Source: Isoptericola jiangsuensis | GTDB lineage: Bacteria; Actinomycetota; Actinomycetes; Actinomycetales; Cellulomonadaceae | NCBI RefSeq assembly: GCF_002563715.1 | Contig: NZ_PDJJ01000001.1 | Location: 2,852,001-2,916,000, forward strand | Length of the DNA: 64,000 nucleotides | Reading direction: 5' to 3' | Shown here: positions 33,742-40,483 of the stretch, piece after piece | Layout of the letters: every line of letters starts with the position of its first letter | Numbering within the stretch: the stretch's first letter is position 1 | The notes under the pieces: generated by a model | The model's database searches: none | Told to the model about the DNA's origin: nothing | The model's input: the letters and a program-made list of their open reading frames with translations, nothing else | Position numbers and translations under genes: made by a program

Positions 33742-34343
33742 GGTACGACGCGATCGTGCTCGCCGGCGGCCGGGCCACCCGCCTGGGCGGCACCCCGAAG
33801 CCCGGCGTCGTCGTCGGGACGCGACGCCTGCTCGACCGCGCGCTCGCGGCCTGCGCGGACGCCGAACGGACCGTCGTCGTCGGGCCCGCGCCCGAGATCG
33901 GGCCCGTCCCGCCCGGCGTGGTCGTGACGTGCGAGGACCCGCCCCGCGGCGGCCCCGTCGCCGGGACGGCCGCCGGCCTGGCCGCGCTCGCCCGCGACGA
34001 CCGGCCCGCGCACGTCCTCCTCCTCGCCGTCGACGTGCCCGCCGCACCCGCCGCCGTCGGGCCCCTCGTCACCGCGGCCGCCGCCCACCCGGACGCCGAC
34101 GGCGTCCACCTCAGCCGCGCCGGGCGGGCGCAGTGGCTCACCGGCCTCTACCGCACCGACGCCCTCACGGCGGCCGCCACGACCCTCGCCGTGCACGGCG
34201 CCCCGGTCCGCCGCCTCGTCGCCCCGCTCGACCTCGTGGAGGTCGACGACCCCGCCGGGGTGAGCGACGACGTCGACACCTGGGAGGATGTCACCAGGCT
34301 CGCCGCCCGCCGCACCGGCCGACCCGAGGAGGCCACACCATGA
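33738..34343 (+). CDS. mobA: Molybdenum cofactor guanylyltransferase MobA-like
   Basis: Attaches GMP to molybdenum cofactor to form the bis-MGD used by NarG and NasC. 201 aa, nucleotidyltransferase fold. Signature LAGGRATRLGGTPKP at residues ~8-22, GPAPEIGPVPPGVV, DPPRGGPVAGTAAGLAAL and LLLAVDVPAAPAAVGPLV with the metal-binding Asp; GRAQWLTGLYR follows. ATGA overlaps both neighbours. The N-terminal glycine-rich loop is shorter than in E. coli MobA, as in actinobacteria. The choice between MobA and a related cytidylyltransferase rests on the operon. Confidence 0.88.
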   Translation: MRYDAIVLAGGRATRLGGTPKPGVVVGTRRLLDRALAACADAERTVVVGPAPEIGPVPPGVVVTCEDPPRGGPVAGTAAGLAALARDDRPAHVLLLAVDVPAAPAAVGPLVTAAAAHPDADGVHLSRAGRAQWLTGLYRTDALTAAATTLAVHGAPVRRLVAPLDLVEVDDPAGVSDDVDTWEDVTRLAARRTGRPEEATP

Positions 34344-34615
34344 CCGAGGACACCCCCACCTCGCTCGCCCGCTGGGTGGGCGCCCTGGAGTCCGAGCTCG
34401 GCCTGCCGGCGGGCAGCGTCGACGTCACCGAGGTCCTCGACCTCGCCCGGGACGCCGCCCACCGCGTCGCCCGGCCCGCGGCACCCGTCACCGCCTACGT
34501 CGTCGGCTACGCGCGCGGCCTCGCCGCCGCGCAGGGCACCGCCGCCGACGACGCCGCGGACCGCGCCGCCCGCCTCGCGCTCGCCTGGGAGCCCACCGCC
34601 ACGGAGGCGCCATGA
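34340..34615 (+). CDS. Small DUF6457-like protein in the molybdenum-cofactor operon
   Basis: 91-aa soluble, mainly helical protein of unknown function. Start SLARWVGALESELGLP, middle VTEVLDLARDAAHRVARPAAPVTAYVVGYARGLAA-like segment (residues ~33-65) and a C-terminal DDAADRAARLALAWEP. Similar small proteins follow or are fused to MobA in actinobacteria. ATGA overlaps with mobA and moaA indicate tight co-translation. No catalytic motif is visible; a MobA partner or cofactor-handling role is only a guess from position. Confidence 0.8.
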   Translation: MTEDTPTSLARWVGALESELGLPAGSVDVTEVLDLARDAAHRVARPAAPVTAYVVGYARGLAAAQGTAADDAADRAARLALAWEPTATEAP

Positions 34616-35697
34616 CGCTCGTCGACCTCGGGATCCCGGCGCTGCCCACCACCGGCGCCCCCCGGCCCGTCGCCCTGCCCGCCGACCGCCCCGCCACCAC
34701 CGGGCTCGTCGACCGGTTCGGGCGCGTCGCCACCGACCTGCGCGTGTCCCTGACGGACCGCTGCAACCTGCGCTGCACCTACTGCATGCCCGCCGAGGGG
34801 CTGCCCGCCCTGCCCCGCGACGCCACCATGACCCGCGCCGAGATCGCCCGGCTGGTCGGCGTCGCGACCCGCGACCTCGGGGTGCGGCAGGTGCGCTTCA
34901 CCGGCGGGGAACCGCTGCTGCGCCGCGACCTCGTCGACATCGTGCGCGACGTCGCCGCGCTGGAGCACCGCCCCGAGATCAGCCTCACCACCAACGCCGT
35001 CGGGCTCGACACCCGCGCCCACGCGCTGCGCGACGCCGGGCTCGACCGCGTCAACGTCTCCCTCGACACCCTCGACCCCGACACGTTCGCCACCCTCGCC
35101 CGGCGCCCCTTCCTCGAACGCACCCTCGCCGGGATCGCCGCCGCCGCCGAGGTGTTCGACGTCGTCAAGATCAACGCGGTCCTCGTGCGCGGCGTCAACC
35201 TCGACCACGCCGCCGACCTGCTCGCCTGGTGCCTGGAGCGCGGTTTCGAGCTGCGGTTCATCGAGCAGATGCCGCTGGACGCCGACCACTCCTGGGACCG
35301 CACCGCCATGGTCACCGCCGCCGAGGTGCGCGGGCTGCTCGGGCAGCGCTTCACCCTCGCGCCCGACGTCGAGCCCCGCGACGGCGCCCCCGCCGAACGG
35401 TTCGTCGTCAGCACCCCCGCCGGCGGACGCCTCGGCCGCGTCGGCATCATCGCGTCCGTCACCGAACCCTTCTGCGGCGACTGCCGACGCACCCGTCTCA
35501 CCGCCGAGGGCGGCGTCCGCGACTGCCTGTTCGCGCACACCGAGACCGACCTGCTCGGCCCCCTGCGCGCCGGAGCCACCGACGCCGACCTGGCCGACCG
35601 CTGGCGCGCCGCCATGTGGGCCAAGGGCCCCGGGCACGGCATGGACGACCCCACGTTCAGCCAGCCCGAACGCACCATGAGCGCGATCGGAGGCTGA
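34612..35697 (+). CDS. moaA: GTP 3',8-cyclase MoaA
   Basis: Radical-SAM enzyme that starts molybdenum-cofactor synthesis from GTP, acting with MoaC. 361 aa. N-terminal [4Fe-4S] CNLRCTYC (C-x3-C-x2-C, residues ~48-55), FTGGEPLLRRDLVDIV, VNVSLDTLDP, and the second cluster CGDCRRTRLTAEGGVRDC (C-x2-C-x13-C). The C-terminal Gly-Gly (SAIGG) needed for activity is present. ATG overlaps the previous stop. MoaC is not in this operon but in the one at 6.6 kb. Confidence 0.97.
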   Translation: MTLVDLGIPALPTTGAPRPVALPADRPATTGLVDRFGRVATDLRVSLTDRCNLRCTYCMPAEGLPALPRDATMTRAEIARLVGVATRDLGVRQVRFTGGEPLLRRDLVDIVRDVAALEHRPEISLTTNAVGLDTRAHALRDAGLDRVNVSLDTLDPDTFATLARRPFLERTLAGIAAAAEVFDVVKINAVLVRGVNLDHAADLLAWCLERGFELRFIEQMPLDADHSWDRTAMVTAAEVRGLLGQRFTLAPDVEPRDGAPAERFVVSTPAGGRLGRVGIIASVTEPFCGDCRRTRLTAEGGVRDCLFAHTETDLLGPLRAGATDADLADRWRAAMWAKGPGHGMDDPTFSQPERTMSAIGG

Positions 35698-35699
35698 TG

Positions 35700-36062
35700 A
35701 TGAGCGACACGGGTCTCGGCCCCGCCGTCCGGGTAACCGTGCAGGTGCGGTGCTTCGCCGCCGCCCGCGCGGCGCTCGGCTTCCCCGACCGGACGGTCGC
35801 CGTCGACGCCGCCGCCGCCGGTGCCGGAGCCGGTGCCGGAGCCGGTGCCGGTGCCGGTGCCGGTGCCGGTGCCGGTGCCGGTGCCGGTGCCGGTGCCGTG
35901 ACCGTGGCCGACGTCGTCGCGCAGCTCGTGGCGGCCGTGCCGTCCGCCGAGCCCGTCGTCGCCCGCTGCTCCGTGCTGCTCGACGGCCGCCGCGCCGCGC
36001 CGGCCGACGTCGTGCCCGACGGCGCGACCCTCGACCTGCTGCCGCCCTTCGCCGGCGGCTGA
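35700..36062 (+). CDS. moaD: Molybdopterin synthase sulfur carrier MoaD with an expanded Gly-Ala repeat
   Basis: Ubiquitin-fold sulfur carrier, thiocarboxylated on its C-terminal Gly-Gly (LLPPFAGG), partner of MoaE. 120 aa, about 30 longer than usual. The excess is a Gly-Ala repeat (residues ~41-67) encoded by a hexanucleotide array, lying in the loop between the first beta strands and the TVADVVAQL helix. Two adjacent ATGs (35697, 35700) are possible. The second is chosen because GGAGG is then six bases upstream. The MoaE it serves is the fusion protein at 5.5 kb. The operon ends here against convergent etfA. Confidence 0.9.
   Translation: MSDTGLGPAVRVTVQVRCFAAARAALGFPDRTVAVDAAAAGAGAGAGAGAGAGAGAGAGAGAGAGAVTVADVVAQLVAAVPSAEPVVARCSVLLDGRRAAPADVVPDGATLDLLPPFAGG
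35821..35898 (+). repeat. Hexanucleotide repeat within moaD (13 units)
   Basis: Thirteen 6-bp units, eleven GTGCCG and two GAGCCG, in frame and encoding alternating Gly and Ala. Copy-number changes would preserve frame. Confidence 0.95.
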
Positions 36063-36063
36063 C

Positions 36064-36113
36064 CGTCGGGCTCGTCGCTTCGTTCGCCGGTGATGGGGCG
36101 GGCGTGCCCGACG
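36064..36113. repeat. Inverted repeat after moaD
   Basis: CGTCGGGC (36064-36071) and GCCCGACG (36106-36113), 34 bp apart, directly after the moaD stop and before hairpin element C. Confidence 0.5.
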
Positions 36114-36121
36114 CACCACCA

Positions 36122-36222
36122 CGCTCCTGGTCCGCGGGTCTGCGCGCGGTCGTCAGACCGGAAGCGGAGGGCCCCCTGGGGCCCGTGAGCGCGGCCGCGC
36201 GCAGACCCGCGGACCGGGAGCG
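36122..36222 (+). repeat. Long-hairpin element, copy C, between convergent moaD and etfA
   Basis: 31-bp inverted repeat (36122-36152 and 36192-36222) around a 39-nt loop with the core of copies A and B (GTCAGACCGGAAGCGGAG, GGGCCC mini-stem, GTGAGCG). The arms are unrelated in sequence to those of A and B. Two non-Watson-Crick positions are U-G on the plus (core-sense) strand and would be A-C on the minus strand. Its place between convergent genes fits an mRNA 3'-end or boundary role, though there is no T-tract. Confidence 0.9.
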
Positions 36223-36244
36223 TCCACCCGGAGCGCGACGAGGA

Positions 36245-37222
36245 CTACCGGGCGGCCTTGTGCGCCCGGATGACCTCGGCGGCCTGCGGCAGGACGTCGG
36301 CGAGGTCGCCCACGACCGCGAAGTCGCAGATCTCGAAGATGGGGGCCTCCGGGTCGGCGTTGACGGCGACGATCACCTGGGAGGCCTGCATGCCGCCGCG
36401 GTGGTGGGGGGCGCCGGAGATGCCGGCGCCGATGTAGAGGCGCGGCGCGACCGTCACGCCGGTCTGCCCGACGTAGCGGTCGAACCAGCCTTCGAAGACG
36501 GCGTCGCGGGAGGCGCCGACGGCGGCGCCGAGGGCGTCGGCGAGGTCTTCGACGGGACCGAAGTCGCCGCCGGTGCCGCGCCCGCCGGCGACGACGACGG
36601 CGGCTTCCTCGAGGGTGGGGCGGGCGGCGTCGCGCACGACGGGCACACGCTGGGTGACGGCGGGCAGGGGTGCGTCGACGGGGACGGCGAAGCCCTCGAC
36701 CTCGGTGGCGACGGCGGCGTCCGCGGGCTTCGGGACGACGGCGTTGGCGCGCACGGTGAGGAGGGCGACGTCGGTCGTCACGACGCTGGTGGTGTCCCAG
36801 GAGCCGGCGAAGACGCGCTTGGTGCCGACGATCCGGCCGTCGGCGTCCTCGGTGACGCCGGCGGCGTCGATGATCACGCCGGCGCCGAGGGCGTGCCCGG
36901 CGAGCGCGACGGCCTCCTTGGCGGCGAACGTGGAGGGGGCGAGGACGACGTCGGCGTCGGTGCGGCGGACGGCGGCGGCGAGGGTCGCGGCGACGACGGC
37001 CGGCAGGTGGCGGGCGTCGCCGCGCACGGCGGCGGGGAGCTCGGCCTGGTGGACGGTCTCGACGCCGTGGGTGCCGAGCCGGGCGAGCGCCTCGACGGAC
37101 GGCGACTCCAGGGTGACGACCTCGACGCGGCCGAGGTCGCGGCCGATGGTGAGGAGCTCCAGCACGGAGGAGCGGACCTCGGCGGCGGGGTCGAGGAGGA
37201 CCAGGACGGTGCGGTTGGTCAT
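36245..37222 (-). CDS. etfA: Electron transfer flavoprotein alpha subunit EtfA (FixB)
   Basis: FAD-binding subunit of ETF, which collects electrons from acyl-CoA and similar dehydrogenases in the cytosol. 325 aa. The C-terminal FAD domain shows VVVAGGRGTGG, LADALGAAVGASRDAV, YVGQTGVTVAPRLYIGAGISGA and VNADPEAPIFEICDFAVVGD. ATG 37222, stop TAG; 12 bases after etfB. The dehydrogenases it serves are not linked here, except possibly the FAD-dependent dehydrogenase at 40.5 kb. Confidence 0.96.
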   Translation of the reverse strand: MTNRTVLVLLDPAAEVRSSVLELLTIGRDLGRVEVVTLESPSVEALARLGTHGVETVHQAELPAAVRGDARHLPAVVAATLAAAVRRTDADVVLAPSTFAAKEAVALAGHALGAGVIIDAAGVTEDADGRIVGTKRVFAGSWDTTSVVTTDVALLTVRANAVVPKPADAAVATEVEGFAVPVDAPLPAVTQRVPVVRDAARPTLEEAAVVVAGGRGTGGDFGPVEDLADALGAAVGASRDAVFEGWFDRYVGQTGVTVAPRLYIGAGISGAPHHRGGMQASQVIVAVNADPEAPIFEICDFAVVGDLADVLPQAAEVIRAHKAAR

Positions 37223-37234
37223 TGTCGTGTCCTC

Positions 37235-38038
37235 TCAGACGAGGTCGTGGCGGATGAGGTACTCGGCGAGGTCCTTGCCGCCGGAGCCCTTGTCCTGGAC
37301 GAGCTCGACCTCGGGCCTGGCGGGCCGCGGCGCGGCGTGCGTCGTGGTGGTGCGGGCGCCCGCGTCGCCGACGAGCGCCGCGTCGAGGCCGAGGTCGGCG
37401 AGCGTCCACGCCTCGATGGCCTTGGTGCGCGCCGCCATGATGAGCTTGAAGTTCGGCATGCGCGGCGTGTTCGCGGTGTCCGCGACGGACAGCAGGGCGG
37501 GCAGCGGCGCGCTGAGGGTCTCGGTGGCCTCGTCGGTCTCGCGGACGACCTCCAGCACGCCGTCGGTCAGCGCGACCTTCTTGGCGAACGTCAGGGCGGG
37601 GCGGCCGAGCTCGGCGGCGACGAGGGCGGGCACGACGGACCCGAGGCCGTCGAGGGCGGCCATGCCGGTGATGACGAGGTCGACGGGGCCGTCGGCCTCG
37701 AGGCGTCGCACGGCGGCGGCGAGCGCGGCCGCGGTCCCGGCGTAGTCGGACCCGGCGAGCGCGTCGTCGCTGACCCGGACGCCGCGGTCGACGCCCATCT
37801 GGAACGCCTTGCGCAGCGCCAGGTCGCCCTGCTCGGGTGCGACGGTGAGGGCGACGACCTCGGCGGCGGTGCGGGCGTCGTCGTCGAGGGACTCGACGAT
37901 CCGCAGCGCGGCCTCCAGGGCGTTCTCGTCGAGCTCGTTGAGGGTCCCCTCGCCGGGCGTGCGCACGACCCGACAGTCCTCGAACCGCCGGTCGGCGTCG
38001 ATGTCCGGGACGTACTTGACGAGAACGACGATGCGCAC
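37235..38038 (-). CDS. etfB: Electron transfer flavoprotein beta subunit EtfB (FixA)
   Basis: AMP-binding partner of EtfA. 267 aa, full length. MRIVVLVKYVPDIDADRRF at the start, LNELDENALEAALRI, GDLALRKAFQMGVDRGVRV and the recognition-loop region with ANTPRMPNFKLIMAARTK. Begins at GTG 38038. First gene of the etfBA operon, divergent from glgX across 154 bp. Confidence 0.96.
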   Translation of the reverse strand: MRIVVLVKYVPDIDADRRFEDCRVVRTPGEGTLNELDENALEAALRIVESLDDDARTAAEVVALTVAPEQGDLALRKAFQMGVDRGVRVSDDALAGSDYAGTAAALAAAVRRLEADGPVDLVITGMAALDGLGSVVPALVAAELGRPALTFAKKVALTDGVLEVVRETDEATETLSAPLPALLSVADTANTPRMPNFKLIMAARTKAIEAWTLADLGLDAALVGDAGARTTTTHAAPRPARPEVELVQDKGSGGKDLAEYLIRHDLV

Positions 38039-38094
38039 GAGGAACCTTCCGATCAGGTGCTCGACGGGCTGGGGCGGCGACGGTCGGCCGCCAG

Positions 38095-38157
38095 GACGAG
38101 CCTACTCGTCGGCGCTGCCCGGGCGGTCGCCGTCCGGATGGTGCGACACGCCGCACC
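38095..38157. promoter_or_regulatory. Palindromes in the etfB-glgX divergent region
   Basis: GACGAG-CCTA-CTCGTC at 38095-38110 and GGTGCG-N6-CGCACC at 38140-38157 are short perfect inverted repeats in the 154-bp gap. They could be operators; no regulator is recognised. Confidence 0.35.
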
Positions 38158-38192
38158 GCCCGCGGACGACGGGAGTGGTCCACGATAGGTCC

Positions 38193-40427
38193 ATGGAGGC
38201 CAGACCCAAGGTCACGCCGCTGACCCGACCCACCCGTCGCCGCAGCCACGTCCCGCCGCTCGGGGTGCGCACCACCCCGGACGGCGGCATCGACGTGGCG
38301 GTGCTCGCGTCGCACGCCACGGGCGTCGACCTGTGCCTGATCGACGAGGTCGACCCGGCGCTCGACGTCCACGACCCGGCGCGGTACGCGGAGCGGCGGG
38401 TGGCGTTGGACGGCCCGGTGTACGGGGTGTGGCACGGGCACGTGCCGGACGTCGGACCGGGGCGCCGGTACGGGTTCCGGGTGCACGGTCCGTGGGACCC
38501 GGCCGCGGGGATGCGCCACAACCCGGCGAAGCTGCTGCTGGACCCGTACGCGCGCGGGTACGTGGGCGACCTGGCGTACGTCCCGGCGACGCTGGGCGGC
38601 GGGGCGGGCGAGGACGGCGGGCCGGACGACGAGGACTCGCTGCCGTTCGTCCCGCACGGCGTGGTGATGCCGGAGCACCCGCGCGCGACGCTGGGCCGGC
38701 CGCGCGTGCCGTGGGCGGACACGGTCGTGTACGAGGCGCACGTGCGGGGCCTGACGATGCGGCACCCGGGCGTGCCGCCGGAGCTGCGGGGCACGTACGC
38801 GGGGGTGGCGCACCCGGTGGTGGTGGAGCACCTCAAGGCGCTGGGCGTGACGACGCTGGAGCTGCTGCCGATCCACGCGAACGCGTCGGAGCCGTGGCTG
38901 GCGGGCCGGGGCCTGTCGAACTACTGGGGCTACTCGACGATGTCGTTCTTCGCCCCGCACGCGGGGTACGCGACGGCGGCGGCCCGAGCGGCGGGTCCGG
39001 ACGCCGTGCTGGACGAGGTGCGCGGCATGGTGCACCTGCTGCACGAGGCCGGCATCGAGGTGCTGCTCGACGTCGTCTACAACCACACGTGCGAGGGCGG
39101 CGACGACGCCCTGCACCTGTCGTGGCGGGGCCTGGACAACCCGCTGTACTACCTGCACGACGGCGGGTCCCCGGCACGGCTGGCGGACGTCACGGGCACG
39201 GGCAACACGCTGGACTTCCGGCGCACCCGCGTGGTGCAGATGGCGCTGGACTCGCTGCGGTACTGGGCGGAGGCGGTGGACGTCGACGGCTACCGGTTCG
39301 ACCTGGCGGTGACCCTGGGGCGCGACCACGACGGCTTCACGCCCGACCACCCGTTCCTCGTGGCGCTGCAGACCGACCCGGTGCTGTCGGGGCTGAAGCT
39401 CGTGGCGGAGCCGTGGGACGTCGGCCCGGGCGGCTGGCAGACCGGTCGGTTCCCGGCGCCGATGGCGGAGTGGAACGACCGGTTCCGCAACGCGGCGCGC
39501 TCGTTCTGGCTGGAGGCGCCGAGGGCGGGCTCCCACGGTCAGCCCATGCACGGGCTGCGGGAGCTGACGACGCGCCTGGCGGGCTCGGCGGACCTGTTCG
39601 GGCACTCCGACCCGCCGCTGATGCGCGGGCCGGTGGCGTCCGTCAACTACATCACGGCGCACGACGGCTTCACCCTGGCGGACCTGGTGTCGTTCGACCA
39701 CAAGCACAACGACGCCAACGGGGAGGAGAACCGGGACGGCACGGACGACAACCGGTCGTGGAACCACGGCGTGGAGGGCCACGCGCCGCAGAGCGACGAC
39801 GCCACGACGGAGCCGTGGTCGGCGGTGGTGCCGCTGCGTCGGCGCTCGCAGCGCAACCTCCTGGCGACGCTGCTGCTGGCCGCGGGCACCCCGATGATCA
39901 CGGCGGGCGACGAGCTGGGCCGGTCCCAGGGCGGCAACAACAACGCGTACGCGCAGGACAACGAGATCTCCTGGACGGACTGGGACCTGGACGACGCGGG
40001 GTCGGACCTGCTGGCCACGACCCGGTTCCTCGGGGGGCTGCGGGCCGAGCACGCCGCGCTGCGCGCCGAGTCGTTCTACCTGGGCACGCCGCGCCCGGGC
40101 GAGGAGCTCACCGACCTGCTGTGGTTCGACGAGACGGGCGCCGCGATGGACGGTGCCGCCTGGTCGGTGGACGGGCGGCGGGTCATCCAGATGCTGCGGC
40201 CCGGCCCGGACGACGACGACGCGGACGTCCTGCTGGTGCTGCACGGCGGGCTGGAGGACGTGGTCGTGACGCTGCCGCCGACGCTGGCCGGTGCCGGGGC
40301 GTGGGACCGGGTGTGGAGCTCGACGTGGGACACCCCCGACGGGCCGGACCAGGCCGACGAGGACGACGAGCCGGGCACCGCCCGGGTCGAGTCGCTCAGC
40401 GTCGAGGTGTTCGTGGCACGCCGCTGA
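38193..40427 (+). CDS. glgX: Glycogen debranching enzyme GlgX
   Basis: GH13 isoamylase-type enzyme that hydrolyses alpha-1,6 branches of phosphorylase-trimmed glycogen. 744 aa. N-terminal CBM48-like domain (YGVWHGHVPDVGPGRRYGFR), then the catalytic barrel with LLDVVYNHTCEGG, nucleophile Asp in DVDGYRFDLAV, acid Glu in LKLVAEPWDVGPGGWQ, and TAHDGFTLADLVSFDHKHN. ATG 38193 is nearly leaderless, with a weak -10 (CACGAT, 38181-38186). Starts the glucan region of the window. An FAD-dependent dehydrogenase gene separates it from glgE. Confidence 0.95.
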   Translation: MEARPKVTPLTRPTRRRSHVPPLGVRTTPDGGIDVAVLASHATGVDLCLIDEVDPALDVHDPARYAERRVALDGPVYGVWHGHVPDVGPGRRYGFRVHGPWDPAAGMRHNPAKLLLDPYARGYVGDLAYVPATLGGGAGEDGGPDDEDSLPFVPHGVVMPEHPRATLGRPRVPWADTVVYEAHVRGLTMRHPGVPPELRGTYAGVAHPVVVEHLKALGVTTLELLPIHANASEPWLAGRGLSNYWGYSTMSFFAPHAGYATAAARAAGPDAVLDEVRGMVHLLHEAGIEVLLDVVYNHTCEGGDDALHLSWRGLDNPLYYLHDGGSPARLADVTGTGNTLDFRRTRVVQMALDSLRYWAEAVDVDGYRFDLAVTLGRDHDGFTPDHPFLVALQTDPVLSGLKLVAEPWDVGPGGWQTGRFPAPMAEWNDRFRNAARSFWLEAPRAGSHGQPMHGLRELTTRLAGSADLFGHSDPPLMRGPVASVNYITAHDGFTLADLVSFDHKHNDANGEENRDGTDDNRSWNHGVEGHAPQSDDATTEPWSAVVPLRRRSQRNLLATLLLAAGTPMITAGDELGRSQGGNNNAYAQDNEISWTDWDLDDAGSDLLATTRFLGGLRAEHAALRAESFYLGTPRPGEELTDLLWFDETGAAMDGAAWSVDGRRVIQMLRPGPDDDDADVLLVLHGGLEDVVVTLPPTLAGAGAWDRVWSSTWDTPDGPDQADEDDEPGTARVESLSVEVFVARR

Positions 40428-40471
40428 GCCGCGGACCCGCGCCACCCCTGGGAGCGGGCCCCGTCCTCTGG

Positions 40472-40477
40472 CAGGAT
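40472..40477 (+). promoter_or_regulatory. -10 element for the leaderless FAD-dehydrogenase mRNA
   Basis: CAGGAT ends six bases before ATG 40484, and no ribosome site is visible. Confidence 0.4.
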
Positions 40478-40483
40478 GCGGCC

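Noticed and set aside
36122-36222. Hairpin C as an ordinary intrinsic terminator
   Set aside because: The 31-bp stem with a large conserved loop and no following T-run is not a standard terminator, and the loop is shared with elements that do not sit between convergent genes.
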